A stretch of DNA of 64,000 nt from Toxotes chatareus (lineage: Eukaryota; Chordata; Actinopteri; Toxotidae), in NCBI GenBank assembly GCA_016801885.1, contig JAFBJY010000237.1, positions 94,568 through 158,567 on the forward strand. Reading direction: 5' to 3'. How positions within the stretch are numbered: position 1 is the first letter of the stretch; every line of letters begins with the position of its first letter. Under the pieces are notes generated by a model that was given only the letters and a program-made list of their open reading frames with translations, was not told the origin of the DNA and ran no database searches. Below, piece after piece: positions 33,590 through 45,193 of the stretch. The position numbers and the translations under genes are program-made.

Positions 33590-34030
33590 GGGTCACAGCA
33601 GCAGTGCAGCCATCCCCTACTACCCTGGAACATTGTGTTCCCAGAATGCAGGTTTACTTGTGGTTCCTAAAGTCTCCAATAGAGAGAATGGGAGGCAGAG
33701 TCCTCAGATATCAGGCTCCTCTACTGTGGAACCATCTACTAGTTTGGCTCTTGGAGGCAGACGCCCTCTCCATGTTTAAGAGGAGGCTTCAAACTTTCCC
33801 TTTTGATGAACCTTATAGTCAGAGCTGAGTAAGGCTTTCCTGAATGAGCCACTAGTTATGCTGCTATAGGTCTACACTGCTGGAAGACTTCACATGATGC
33901 ACTGATTTCCTTTCTCCTCCTCTCCCTCTCCATCTGTACACATTCATATCCCATTAATGTATGTTACTAACTTGGCTTCTTCTTTCTCCCATGATGTTGT
34001 GCTTTCTCGTCTCTGCGGGTACTTAGCCCT
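33590..34030 (+). mobile_element. LINE C-terminal and 3' UTR fragment
   Basis: 33600-33828 encodes, over two frames, SQNAGLLVVPKVSNRENGR then RYQAPLLWNHL and MFKRRLQTFPFDEPYSQS, the C-terminal end of the same LINE family as at 37.0-37.4 kb. 3' UTR-like sequence follows. Confidence 0.6.
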
Positions 34031-34479
34031 GCATGCAATACAACAGTGTTGCTTTTATTTTGAAAAGCCAAAAGCGTGACATTTTACTTATGGATGCAGA
34101 TTTGCCATGCTTTATATTCTTTTTAACTGTGCTAACTACGCTCTCCTTTGCGACTGTCCTGAGGCAGAGATTTGAATCTTATAGATGTGCATTCTTATTT
34201 GCTCTTTGTTTTATACGTACCAATTATATTTTGAGCATTTTTTAATATGATGAGAATTTCAGTACATTGTGCACCTGGTGCATAAGTCTTCTTGTTTTTA
34301 TGCATTTATGTGTTGTAAATGTATGTATGTAAATTGGTGCACATAGATAGCTTAATAGTTTTCAGACGTTGCAGCCAGCTAGCATGGTTGCATATGGAGT
34401 GGTATCTGATATCTATTATCAGTTGCTGCCGCTAGCACAATTAATATGACCATCTCTGTTACAAGATCATATGTTTTGT

Positions 34480-34925
34480 TTTCTCTCTAATTTTAAAATT
34501 AAGCTTAAAACCTTTTTGTTTGACAAAGCTTATAATTAGTTGTAGTTACAGTTTTAGTTATTATGACTAAACCTAGTCAGTCAACCTTGTTAGTCACAAT
34601 TATTTCTATAGACACTGTCATAGTTAAAGATAAAGCCCATAGTAGGGCCGGCTCTCTCCTCAGACCCACTCTCACATTTATAAGCCTTTGTTACATGTCA
34701 TTAACTCTGTGTCCTCTCTGTCCCGTAGTCCTGTGCTTGTTTCTCTCTGGTCTCTCTGTCTCTGTACCTTTCTGCAGGTATCTCTGGCTCCGGAGCTGCA
34801 TGTTCTCTGTCTGTGGTCCTGGCTCCACCCACCTGCTGCTGTTTATTGTCCTCTCTCTCCGCTGCGTGAGATGTTTAGTTACTACTCTGCCTCCTTTAGT
34901 GATAATGGTATGTGTAATAAATGTA
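34480..34925 (+). mobile_element. LINE 3' end and 3' UTR fragment
   Basis: FKIKLKTFLFDKAYN near 34490-34540 is the family C terminus. The 3' UTR (TATAGACACTGTCATAGTTA ... CTGCAGGTATCTCTGGCTC) matches the reverse complement of about 62300-62620. Confidence 0.6.
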
Positions 34926-34949
34926 GCATTTTATAGCATTGGAGGCGAT

Positions 34950-37420
34950 GCTGAAGGAAGTAAAGGCTCGGCTCCGCACCATAGAAAACCACCCCATAGC
35001 TGCGGTAGCTAGTCAGTTCCCTGTAGTTGCTGTGGACCAGCCTAGAGACTGTAGCTATTAGACAACCAAAGTCATGACAACCCAGAGTTGAGAGCAGGAG
35101 GCAGAGTTGCAGTCCTACACGCTTCTCTGCAGTTTCTCTAGAGCTGTCACCCTCCCATGATTGTGATGATTTTGTCTTACTAAATATAAGGAGGTTATTC
35201 CATCTTTATTATCTCCATTGCCATGTGCCAGTTTTACAGAGGGCAATGGCCTAAACGATACTCCAGCAGATATAGACTATCTAGTTGATAGTACTGCTGC
35301 TTCATTACATACAACCGTTTACTCTGTTGCCCCTCAGAAGGTCATAAATCAGAGGAAGCTAGCTCCATAGTATGATAAGCAAATACATACTTTAAAGCAG
35401 ATATCAAGAAAGCTGGAAAGGAAGTGGCTATCCACTAATTTAGAGGAATTCCACCTAGCCTGGAAAGATAGCTTCATAACGTATAAAAAAACCCTTCGTA
35501 AGGCAAGAACTGCCTATTACTCATCACTAATAGAGGAAAATAAGAACAACCCTAGGTTTCTTTTCAGCACTGTAGCCAGGCTGACTAAGAGTCATTGCTC
35601 TGTTCTGCTCATTCATTCCTCTAGCTCTTACTAGTAATGACTTTATGAGTTTCTTTCCCAACAAAATAGTAAATATTAAAGATAGAATCCATCTTATCCT
35701 GCCGATGTCACAGGGTGACTAAGTGTGAGTGTGTGTGTCTCTAAGTGTGTATGTGTGTGTGAGAGGGTGCGTGCAAATCAACCAATTGGATAACAGGATA
35801 AGAGACAGGTGTGTGTGGTGGCGCGAAAGGCGAGTTTGTTCTCCTTTGTAGAGATGCGGACAGCGGGAAAGGGGAGCAGCAGGCGGAAGAAGCAGCTGAG
35901 CTGATCGTGAGGAGAAGTGGCTGAGAACGCTGTGTACGAGTGCTGGGCAGACAGTCGCCACGGCATCTTATCCTAAGAGTCCGGTGAACAGCATGGGAGG
36001 AGCACCACGGTTGAGTCGTGTGCGCCGCTGCCGAGCGGGGATCCAGGCCGCCACAGTGCAAGAGGGGGAAGCCTCGGGTGAAAGTGAAGGGGTGGGGTGG
36101 GGATGCATTCCACCCCTCCTGCAGTTAAGTACCCCTCCATTTCTTATACACATCGATCGAAGTAGCATTGAGTGACGCTGTGTTTGCCTTCGAATTTATT
36201 TCCTTTGCTCTGGGGGGGACTCGGACACTCTTGGACAGATTTGGCATCTCAAGGTTAAGGCATATGTTCCCAAACTATTTTAGAAATCTTTGTGGATCGG
36301 GCCTTATTGTGTTGGAGTGGGTTTACTTGCAGTGGATTAGTATTGTAAAGGCTTGAGTTGTTTTGTGTTGGGTTTCTTTTGAGTTTTGTTGTTTTTCTTT
36401 GTTATCCTTATATCCTATTTTATTAGCATTCGCCCCCACCCCACAGGAGGTTTCTTAATTTTGTTTCTGAGACTAGGATATCTCGTATAAAGACTGATAG
36501 GCCGCTGACCACCCTGGTAGTTGCCCTGTTTTTTTTGTCTTCCTTCCCCAAGCTACCATCCAACGGCCACGCAGAGACCTGCTGTCCAGGGGACTCTCTA
36601 CACTCCGTCTGGTCAGGTGGACAACCTGTGGGACTTTTTTAAGTATCCGGAGTACTCTTTGTTTTACCCATTGTTCTTAACTTGCTTTTGTAATAAAGAT
36701 ATTTATATATTTTTAACTGAACTCTGTGTGCCTGCTCCCCACAGAGAAAAGTGTCTTATATTATCACGATCCCTCCACTCAGTGACACCTACAACTGTTA
36801 ATGATGTAGGTGTGTTAAGAACAGCAACTTTAGAAATGTCTGCCAGTCCTGATTTGTTGGTTGACTGTTTCTCTCCCATAGACCCTCACTGAGTTGCCTT
36901 CAATAGTTTCTAAATCTAAACCATCAACATGTCTTTTGGATCCCATCCCAACCAGACTTCTCAAAGATGTTTTGCCTTTGATTGGCACTAACGTATTAGA
37001 CCAGATAAATCTCTCTTTAGTAACAGGATGAGTAAGATTAGGAGCATTCTGTCTCAGAGTGATGCTGAAAAACTAATCCATGTATTTGTTACTTCTAGGC
37101 TGGACTACTGTAATTCCCTATTATCAGGATGTCCAGTTAACTCTCTAAAAAGCATCCAGCTGATCCAAAATGCTGCAGCGAGAGTACTGACTGGAATTAG
37201 CAAGAGAGATCATATTACTCCTGTATTAACTTCTCTTTATTGGCTCCCCGTAAAATCCAGAATTGATTTTAAAATCCTTCTCCTTACATATAAGGCCCTC
37301 AATGGCCAGGCTCCTTCATATCTCAAAGATCTGATAGTACCATATTATCCCAACAGATTGCTTCATTCCCAGAATGCAGGTTTGCTCATGGTTCCCAAAA
37401 TCTCTAAAAAGTAGAATGGG
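34950..37420 (+). mobile_element. Internally deleted LINE (esterase-ORF1 family), split by an LTR-like insertion
   Basis: The 5' part repeats LINE 14395-15093 (GGCTCGGCTC...CATAGAAAACCA and CAACCCAGAGTTGAGA), but ORF1 core and endonuclease are deleted. The linker SSLIEENKNNPRFLFSTVAR lies at 35515-35580. After the insertion at 35706-36768 the linker resumes (SFGSHP, PTRLLKDVLPLIG). It then jumps past the deleted RT core to the C-terminal domain (37028-37414: SDAEKLIHVFVTSRLDYCNS, HITPVLTSLYWLPVKSRIDF). It is non-autonomous. Confidence 0.7.
35706..36768 (+). mobile_element. Solo-LTR-like insertion in a LINE
   Basis: It begins TGTCACAGGGTGAC and ends TATTATCA. The LINE sequence reads CCTGCCGAT before and CGATCCCTCC after, so CGAT (or CGA) is duplicated. 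An AATAAA lies at about 36693 near the 3' end and a CpG-rich segment at 35975-36060. No ORF of note. These features fit a solo LTR of about 1.06 kb; the family is not identified. Confidence 0.5.
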
Positions 37421-37714
37421 AGGCCGAGCCTTTAGCTATCAGGCCTTCTCCTCCTCTCCTCCATTCCCAGCTGTCCTATCAATGACATAATCTAAAAGCT
37501 GCTGAGATATTCTAACATGTGACCAACATCCATCATGTCGCAGTGTGAAGATTTTCCTTCAAGCCAAACACTGTATATGTTTTGAAGTTGTATCATTATA
37601 AATATCAGAGTTGTTTTTGTGTGTGGACTTTCTCCACTGGCTTGCATAACACTGTTTTACTGAGAAAACATAATTCATCTTAGAACTCAGGACTGTCTGA
37701 ATGTGGCTTCTGGT

Positions 37715-38053
37715 GCTTGTAGGGGGCCAAAGTCGCTTCCACCTTCTGAGGAGACTGAGGTCCTTTGGAGTGTGCAGCTCTCTTCTAAAGACATTCTATG
37801 ACTCTATATGGTAGCCTCCACTGTCCATTATGCCGTGGTCTGCTGGGGAGTGGGCAGCACAGACAGAGACGGGAAGAGACTGGACAAGCTGGTCAGCAGG
37901 GCCAGCTCTGTCTTGGGCTGCCCTCTGGACACTGTGGAGGAGGTGGGTGGGAGGAGGATGTTAGCTAAGCTTACATCCATTATGGACAACACCTCTCACT
38001 CCCTGCACCAAACTGTGGAGGCGCTGAGCAGCTCAGCTTGTGTGAGGGTCCTG
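37715..38053 (+). mobile_element. LINE RT C-terminal fragment (different family)
   Basis: It encodes RFHLLRRLRSFGVCSSLLKT, then after a stop VASTVHYAVVCWGVGSTDRD and DKLVSRASSVLGCPLDTVEE, the thumb and C-terminal domain of a CR1/L2-type RT. It ends abruptly at the 3' end of the opposing LINE at 38055. Confidence 0.65.
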
Positions 38054-39404
38054 TAGGGGGATGGGATGTGAATGTTTTCACTGCGGTGGGACTATTGCTT
38101 TTACAGCTCTGGGGAAGAAGCTGTCCCTGAGTCTGTTGGTGATTGTTTCAATGTTCCTGTACCGCTTTCCCTATGGAAGTGGCACAAACAGTGTGTTGCC
38201 TGGGTGGGTGCAATGCGTCTGGCCCTTTTCTGGACTCGAGCAGCGTAAACTGAGTCCAGATCTGGTAGCCGACAGCCTATAATCCCCTGTGCTGTCCTCA
38301 CCACCCAGGCTAAGTCCTTCGTGTCCCGTGCAGCTGCCATACCACAGTGCCACACAGGATGGACAGGAGGCACAGCATGCTTTCGACTGTGGCCCTGTAA
38401 AAGTTTGCAAGCAGCTGAGAAGAAAGTCCATTCTGCTTCAACTTCCTGAGAAAGAAGAACTGTTGTTGGGGCTTTTTCATTAGGTGTGAAGTGTTCACAG
38501 ACCACGAGAGAGGTCAGAGGAATTGTGGGTGCCCAGGAACTTTATGCTCCACACTCCATCGCCTCCCCATGTATGTAGACAGGAGTGTGTTCAGTCTTCC
38601 TGGACCTTCTATAGTCCACTATGAACTCCTTGGTCTTGCTGATGTTCAGGATGAGGTTATTCCTGTTACACCACTGTGTCAGATTCTGGACCTCTTCTCT
38701 GTAGTGGGTCTCATCATTGTTGGATATGAGACCCACTAAGGTGGTGCCGTCAGCAAAGTTCACAACCATTTTTGTGGGGTGGATGCCAGAGCAGTCATGT
38801 GTGAAGAGGGTGAAGAGGGCAGGGCTGAGGACACAACCTTGTGGCGTGCCAGTGTTGAGGATCAGTGGGGCAGATGTGGACTCCTATCCTCACCACTTGG
38901 GGCCTGTTGGTGAGAAAGTCATTGATCCAGGAGCAGAGCAATGTTGAAAAACCCAGGTTGTGTAGCTTTAGGGCCAGCATGTCCGGGGAACAGTGTTAAA
39001 GGCTGACCTGAAGTCCACAAATAGCATCCTAACATAGGTGTTAGGATGTTGCAGGTGAGTCAGGGCTGTGTGAAGTGCTAACGAGACAGCATCCTCTGTA
39101 GAATGGTTCTCCCTGTAGGCAAACTGAAGGCTGTCCAGGCCAGCGGGGATGGCGTCCTTGATGTACTTTAGGAGGATCCTCTCCAAGCACTTCATGATGA
39201 CTGGAGTCAGAGCAACAGGTCTGTGATCATTGAGGCAGGTGATGGTTGGTTTCTTGGGCACAGGCACAATGATGGAGGACTTCAGGCATACAGGGACCTG
39301 TGGAAAGCTGCATGGACAGGTTGAAAATGTCCAGAAAAACTTCCGCCAGTTGGTCAGCGCATGACTTCAGGGTATGTCACACCCTCTCCACCATGTGCTG
39401 ATTA

Positions 39405-39815
39405 GTCACAGAAGCTCGTTCAGCAACAGACTCATTGTTCCACGCTGCACAACAGAGCGACACAGGAAATCATTCCTGCCTGTTGCAATCAAGATATACA
39501 ATTCAGAACTCTAACTACTGTATACTGTGTATACGTCATTTTGAAACAGTTAAAACACATACCCCATGTATATAATGCGAATAAGAAGATGTCTTTATGT
39601 TTTTTCTATTTATTTTATTTTTTTTTTCTTCTATTTTTCTACTTTATTATATTTTCTGTCTGTTTATATATATATATATATATCTTAATCTTCTTTGTTC
39701 AACTTCTCCTTCAACTTCTCCTTCTCCTTCATTTTTCACTTGGGAGTGTATAAGTAACAAAAGAAACACAAGACAAAAATTTCCCTACGGGGATTAATAA
39801 AGTTTTTTCTGATTC
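39405..39815 (+). mobile_element. 5'-truncated LINE 3' end nested in the LINE above
   Basis: It encodes IVPRCTTERHRKSFLPVAIK before a stop, then an AT-rich 3' UTR with a (TA)n run and the tail CCCTACGGGGATTAATAAAG plus TTCTGATTCTGATG. It separates linker and RT of the opposing LINE, so it is the later insertion. Confidence 0.65.
39667..39683. repeat. (TA)n microsatellite
   Basis: A short TATATA run within the nested LINE 3' UTR. Confidence 0.8.
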
Positions 39816-41052
39816 TGATGACCTGACACCTTGTCTGGACCTGCAGCCTTGTTGATGTTGATCCTCCTCATGGTGGAGGTCACTTGGTGCAGCTACAGGA
39901 TGAGAGGCTGATGCTGCACCCCTGGCTGAGGAAGATGTACAGTCCTTCTGCTTGGAGAGTCGAAGCTTGCAAAGAAGCTGTTTAATGTGTCAGGCAGAGT
40001 GGGGTCACTGCGCTTGTAATCCATGATGGTCCTGATGCCTTTCTACATGCTACGTGGGTTGTTGTCATTGAAGTGCTCCTCAACGTGCTGCTTGTGCCTG
40101 TGTTTTGCCACCTGGATGTCCTTTTTTCAGTTCTTTCTGGGCCCTGCTGTAAGCCAGCCTATCTCCTGACCTATAGGCTCCATCCCAGGCTTTTAGCAGG
40201 GTCTGCACTGTGCTGTAGACCCATGGCTTTTGGTTAGGAAAAACCGTGATTGTCTTTGTGGGTAAGACAATGCAAAACTGAACATTTGGGGAGAACAGCT
40301 TTTAATTCCACATTGTTAAAATCCCCAGCCACAATCACAGCCACCTCTGGATTAGTGTTCATTGGATTAGTGTTAATCAGGCAGTACAGCTCCTCCAGCT
40401 CTAACTTAGCATGAGCTCACGGTGGTATGTAGGCTGCTACGATCACGACAGAGCTATGTTCTCTAACCATTTTAAATGGTCTGCACTTCACTGCCAGATA
40501 TTCCAAGTCGGGGGAGCAAAAAGTTCCAATTATGTTCGTTGCTGTACACCACGAGTTGTGAATGCATAGTGCCAAACCTCCGCCTTTGGTCTTGCCTGAA
40601 GCTGCATTCCTGTCGGTCCTGAACAGAAAGCGCCCTGCTAGCTCCATCGCTGCATCAGGGATGTTGTTATCCAGCCAGGTCTTGCTGAAGGTCGCCACAC
40701 AGCTGTTGGTCTCACGTGAGACGATCCTCAGTCGAATCTTGTCCAGTCTGTTGACGAGTGACCTAGCATTGATGAGAAGGAGACTGGGCAGAGCCGGTCT
40801 GTGTGGTTTAGCATGTAGCCTTGCACACAGCCAGCTCTGCTTGCCCGCTTTGTTTACGTTGTCTACTCCATCTCCTAGGCCACAGAGGGGGTGATGGCAA
40901 GAGACTCTGTGCTCCACTGCAGTTTGGGTGGAATAAAATCCAGCTTTGGAGATGCATAGAGTCCAGCGTTTTTCCCCAGTTCCCACATTTCAGCCCTTCC
41001 ATACTGGATTCAACAGTGAGAGAGTTTCTTTAACAGGAGGAGACTCTCTCTG

Positions 41053-41608
41053 CTACACTCTACACAGAGACACTGAAGAACCAGACGACCAGAACCAGAA
41101 CCCAAACCCAGGATACAGAGGTTCAGTGAATGTGGTGTTGAAGGTGTAGAGGTGGATCAGTGAGTCAGAGGAGACTCTGTAGAAGGACAGAGAGCAAGCA
41201 GGACAGTCCACATACACTGCTACTCTGTCAGAGACAGAGGAAGATGATGAAGAGGACGAGGAGGAGGAGACAGGTGTCATTATCCTATTGTGCCAAACAG
41301 AGAAACGACCATCAGAGAAGAACAAACTCCAGGACTGATCGTTCCATCCAGACAAACAGTTTCTCTGTCTCCTTTCCTTCTGATTCCTCTGTAACTCACT
41401 GATATATAAACTCTTCCTCTGCACTCGACCTCCCAGTAACAGCGACCAGTCAGACCATTACTACACAGCAGCTGAGGACACTGGTCAAATCTGTCTGGAT
41501 GATCAGGATATGACTGATCCTCCTCCACATGTGTCACCTTCCTGTTGTTGTCAGACAGTTTAAGATTTCTGTTTACTGTGTTTGTGTTGATGGTGAGTTC
41601 ACAGAAAT
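41053..41608 (-). pseudogene. B30.2 exon, frameshifted
   Basis: PRY part FCELTINTNTVNRNLKLSDN, then CYWEVECRGRVYISVSYRG. Near 41360 one A of the AAAA run (after GACAGAG) is missing compared with the plus copy, and the frame changes before CLSGWNDQSWSLFFS. The rest, RVAVYVDCPACSLSFYRV to SGSSVSLCRV and stop, is intact in the second frame. The serine run has 11 codons. Confidence 0.85.
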
Positions 41609-41736
41609 CTGATGGAGAGAAGACGACACAACACATCTGCAGTTATTGATCTATCAAGTGATTATTGATTGACACTTTGAAGATGGTTGAATGTGAGCTG
41701 CTTTGTTTTCAGGAATCAAATGAAAACCACACTTAC

Positions 41737-41783
41737 ACTTCCTCAGACCTGGTCTCAACCATCGGACTCCACCAGGCTCCACC
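41737..41783 (-). CDS. Connector exon, antisense copy
   Basis: 47 nt, VEPGGVRWLRPGLRK, identical peptide and borders to 19548-19594. Confidence 0.8.
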
Positions 41784-42518
41784 CTGAAAGGAGGAGGGGG
41801 GTCAGACCAGCACGTTCTCTTTCAGCATGCAAACATGGACATTACATGGTTCTCATACACAGATGGTTTGATTATTCTGTTCATTCAGCAAAGAGACAAA
41901 AGACCTGGAGTCGTTATCTTGGAATTATACGGAGCAGGGAGGTGACATGGAGGAAAGATTTCATCATTTGTCTTCTCCATTTGATATCACTTTTGGTGTC
42001 AGACACAACAAAAGATCTCAGAATGACAAGATCAAGGTCTCAGAGAGGTTCAGCTGATTATTGATCATGGATATTTTAGAAGACAGAGACATGATCAGAG
42101 ACCTGATTTCATTTCCTCCTTGGTTTGAGACACTGGCAGATGAATGTCTCTGAGCAATGTAGATGGTCTTATTATTGTTGGGATGTTATTATTAGTGTGT
42201 CAGCCCTGAACAGTTATCTTAAGTCTTTGGGGTTGTTGTGGTGAAAGCACTCTGAATGCTCAAAGTGGCTCTGTTGGTTCAGAAGTAAGTTCAAGCAGCT
42301 GCAGCTCAAATGTTTCCACGCTGGCTTTGTGCTGATGCAGCATGAAATCCAGTCTGAGAAAGTCCTGCTCAGGTCACAGAAAACAGCTGACCACACCTGA
42401 TTTAATGATTGTCACATATTTTCTCTTAAATATGACACAGTGAGTCATGATGAGATACTGAAGTCAGAATTAGAGAAAACCCTCTTTGTGTTGTTTTTGA
42501 ATTCAAAGCACTTCTGTA

Positions 42519-42818
42519 AAATTTAGATAGCACTTTATTGATGCCACAGCGGGGAAATTCACTTGTTAGGCAGCTCACAAGCAAGAAAAGGAAAAAAAGG
42601 ATAAAGTGCAGAAGTGTACATGCTATTCAAGTTTAATGAACAATGTGCAAAAAAATAGTATTTACAATCTAAAGCAAAAAGAAAGTAAAGTTACAAAAAA
42701 AATGGCACAAAATACAAAAACAGTAAAAACTGGTAATATACAAATTTACATAATGATGGAGGAGTGAAGAGTAGGATCCTGTGGGAGAAAGTAAAAAATA
42801 TATATACATATATATGCA
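42519..42818 (-). mobile_element. 300-bp LINE/SINE-tail insertion in an NLR intron copy
   Basis: Absent from the corresponding plus-copy intron (around 18810). GTA is duplicated on each side. The minus strand ends GAATTTCCCCGCTGTGGCAT then CAATAAAGTG, the 3' tail of a fish non-LTR element. The comparison with the sister copy defines both ends. Confidence 0.7.
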
Positions 42819-42912
42819 GTAGAGATCTGTCATCAGCTGTGACACACTGAATGTTTCCAGCTCTTCCTCCTTTATCACACACTGTCTGTGGCTGCAGCAG
42901 GCCTCTCCATAC

Positions 42913-43086
42913 CTGAGGGTGTCCAGTCTCCAGTGTGGATCCTTCAGTCCAGCAGACAGCAGCTTCACTCCTGAGTCTCCTGGATGGTTGTAGGTCAGGT
43001 CCAGCTCTCTCAGATGGGAGGGGTTGGAGCTCAGAGCTGAGGCCAAAGAAGCACAGCCTTCCTTTGTGATCAGACAACCTGACAGC
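42913..43086 (-). CDS. LRR exon, antisense copy of NLR LRR exon 3
   Basis: 174 nt. LSGCLITKEGCASLASAL, LRELDLTYNHPGDSGVKLL. One Glu-to-Lys and one Ser-to-Thr difference from 18545-18718. Splice borders intact. Confidence 0.85.
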
Positions 43087-43324
43087 CTGCAGACATACAC
43101 AACATCACACAGGAACCCTCTGTCAACACCTGCTGGTCTATTTTGTTGTTCTTTTTTGATCAGATTTTTTGGTTCTTGTCCATTTTGGTCCAAATTCAAT
43201 GTATTTAAGGGAAATTCCTTAAACATCATCTGTAGGATTAAACAAAAAAGAGAAATAATGAATAATAGTCTAAGTCTAGAAAGTTTTGCTTAGCATTGGT
43301 AAAATTTACTTTGAACAATAATCA

Positions 43325-44995
43325 CCACAGACTGGGACATCTTTAAACATGCAGCCACTTACAGTGACCACAGAGACATAGAAGAGTATGCAGAGGCTGT
43401 TACCGCATACATTGGAAAATGCATAGATGATGTCACTCACAGAAAAACCATCACTGTTCTTGCCAAACAGAAACCATGGCTGACAGTGAGGTTCACAGGC
43501 TCCTGAGGGCTCGGGATGCAGCCTTCATAGCTAGGGATACTACAGGTTTAGCAACAGCCAGAGGAAACCTGTCCTAGCAAGGAAATATCTAGTCACTTCA
43601 GCAAGATCAGAAACACACAGTGACTCTGGTGGGGCATCCAAACCCTCACAGACTACAAACCCCTATCACGGACCTGTGATAGTGACATCACTCTTCTAAA
43701 CACTCTTCTGAAACACAAAACAGAAGGCTACTCCTCTCCTGGACTAGGAGGTTATGTGTCTGTCTCCAACCAGCTTAAAGGATTCAAAGGCAGGGGGGCA
43801 GGGGGATTAGCAGAGTTGGGGTCCAGGGGCAGAGGTCAGGGGAGGGAGGTAGTGTACAGAGTTCAGCATCCTGACAACCCAGTGGATGAAGCTGCTGGAC
43901 AGTCTTGTGGAGCGGGCCCGGAGGCTTCGGAACCGTCTCCATGAAGGCAGGAGGCTGAAGTGGGGGTGTGAGGGGTGTGAGTTGTCCCCCACAATGCTGA
44001 TGGCTCTGCAGGTGCAGGTATTGTAACTGTCTGTGAGGGTACCACACAGTGATGCACCCAGTGATTATGCTCTCAATGGTGCCCTGGTAGAAAGAGCCCA
44101 TGATGGGAGGTGGGACATGGGCTCTTCTCAGTTTGCGGAGGAAGTAGAGGCGTTTTTGAGCTTTCTTGGCTAGCTGTGTTGTGTTTGTTGTCCAGGAGAA
44201 GTCCTCAGAGATGTGCACCCCCAGGAACTTAGTGCTGCTCACCCTCTCCACTGCAGCACCGTCGATGGTCAGTGGGGGATGCTGTGAAGGCCTTCTCCTG
44301 AAATCGATAACCATCTCTTTGGTCTTCCCCACATTGAGGAAGAGGTTATTGTCTTTACACCACTGGACCAGTTGGCTCACCTCACTCCTGTAGTTTGCCT
44401 CATCTAAAGAGGTCACTCTACAAGATAAATGTAGAGGCAGCTGGACTAGACAACATACCTAGTTGTGTTTTAAAGGACTGTGCTGAGGAGCTCAAGGATA
44501 TCCTTACAGACATCTTCAACATCTCCCTGAACCGAAAAATGCAGAAACTCAGGCACTTGGGACTCAAAACATCTCTCTGCAACTCAGCCCCCTGCTTTTC
44601 ACCCTCCTGACCCACAACTGTGCCTCTGCCTAGCTACAACACCAACCACATAATCAAGTTTGCAGATGACATGACTGTAGTGGGCCTCATCACCAGCAAC
44701 GATGAAGCCAACTACAGAAGCAAGATGAACCAACTGGTCGAGTGGTGCAAGGAACAGTCTGTTCCTCAGCGTGGGGAAAACCAAAGAGATTGTGCTACTG
44801 CGGAGAGGGTGAGCAGCACTAGGTTCCTGGGAGTTCACAAAGGTTTTGCTATTCATATTCATATATTTTTAAATCTTTATTTTGCATAATGGCCCCTCTC
44901 ACTTGGTGAGGGAGAAACAGTATTTTGATTTGTCTGTATGTCCTGCACATATTTTGAATTGACAATAAAAATCTTTTGAATCTTTGAATCATCAG
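43325..44995 (+). mobile_element. L2/CR1-type LINE interrupted by an opposing LINE
   Basis: Plus strand 43335-43790 encodes the linker (YIGKCIDDVTHRKTITVLAK, QKPWLTV). After an interruption, 44408-44870 resumes at VEAAGLDNIPSCVLKDCAEE and ends with FADDMTVVGLIT and RFLGVH, then a 3' UTR with GACAATAAAAATC and tail TTTGAATCTTTGAATC at 44973-44990. It inserted in the intron between the two antisense LRR exons, replacing about 70 bp of it. Confidence 0.7.
43790..44405 (-). mobile_element. 5'-truncated LINE (RT C-terminal part) nested inside the LINE above
   Basis: An open minus-strand frame encodes DEANYRSEVSQLVQWCKDNN, NVGKTKEMVIDFRRRP, RVSSTKFLGVHISEDFSW, KKAQKRLYFLRKLRRAHVPP and SFYQGTIESIITGCITVWY. 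It overlaps homologous codons in the host LINE, so it is an independent copy. It is nearly undamaged up to a frameshift after VWY, hence fairly recent. Confidence 0.75.
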
Positions 44996-45019
44996 CTAAA
45001 CGGGTTGAAGGATCCTGAC

Positions 45020-45193
45020 CTGAGAGTCTCCAGGGTACAGTGTGGACTCTTCAGTCCAGCAGACAGAAGCTTCACCCCTGAAACCTGCAGGTCATTGTTC
45101 CTCAGGTCCAGGTCTCTCAGACTAGAGGACTGGGAGCTGAGAACTGAGGACAGAGCTTCACAGCTTCCCTCTGAGATGTTACAGCTGCTCAGT
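45020..45193 (-). CDS. LRR exon, antisense copy of NLR LRR exon 2
   Basis: 174 nt between CTCTTCAG and GTCAGG on the minus strand. LSSCNLSEGSCEALSSVL, SSLRDLDLRNNDLQVSGVKLL. Small differences from 18040-18213 (R/G, H/D, S/R, D/V). Confidence 0.85.

Larger units (their letters stand above)
38055..41015 (-). mobile_element. L2/CR1-type LINE, near full-length, with nested insertion
   Basis: Minus strand from 41015: endonuclease part (40417-40986: LLINARSLVNRLDKIRLRIV, AAYIPP, later AGDFN), linker to AAGPDKVSG at 39816, interruption by a foreign LINE end (39405-39815), then RT (KSCADQLAEVFLDIF, VPKKPTITCLNDHRPVALTP, YVRMLFVDFRSAFNT at 38968-39267, VVNFADGTTLVGLI at about 38760) and C terminus to 38055. 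FADG replaces the catalytic FADD, one sign of decay besides stops. It lies 38 bp beyond the stop codon of the antisense B30.2 exon. Confidence 0.75.
41053..45193 (-). pseudogene. NLR-C partial pseudogene (2 LRR exons + B30.2)
   Basis: Exons on the minus strand are 45193-45020 (LRR), 43086-42913 (LRR), 41783-41737 (connector) and 41608-41053 (B30.2), each with intact splice borders matching the plus-strand gene. There is no start, no NACHT, and the B30.2 frame is broken, so no receptor can be made. The sequence upstream of 45280 is a Rex3-like LINE, which may mark the duplication edge. Confidence 0.8.

Noticed and set aside
35719..36061. Antisense ORFs in the LTR-like insertion
   Set aside because: Composition driven by GTGT/CACA tracts; no domain.
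40562..40894. Plus-strand ORF of 110 codons
   Set aside because: Shadow of the minus-strand LINE endonuclease frame.
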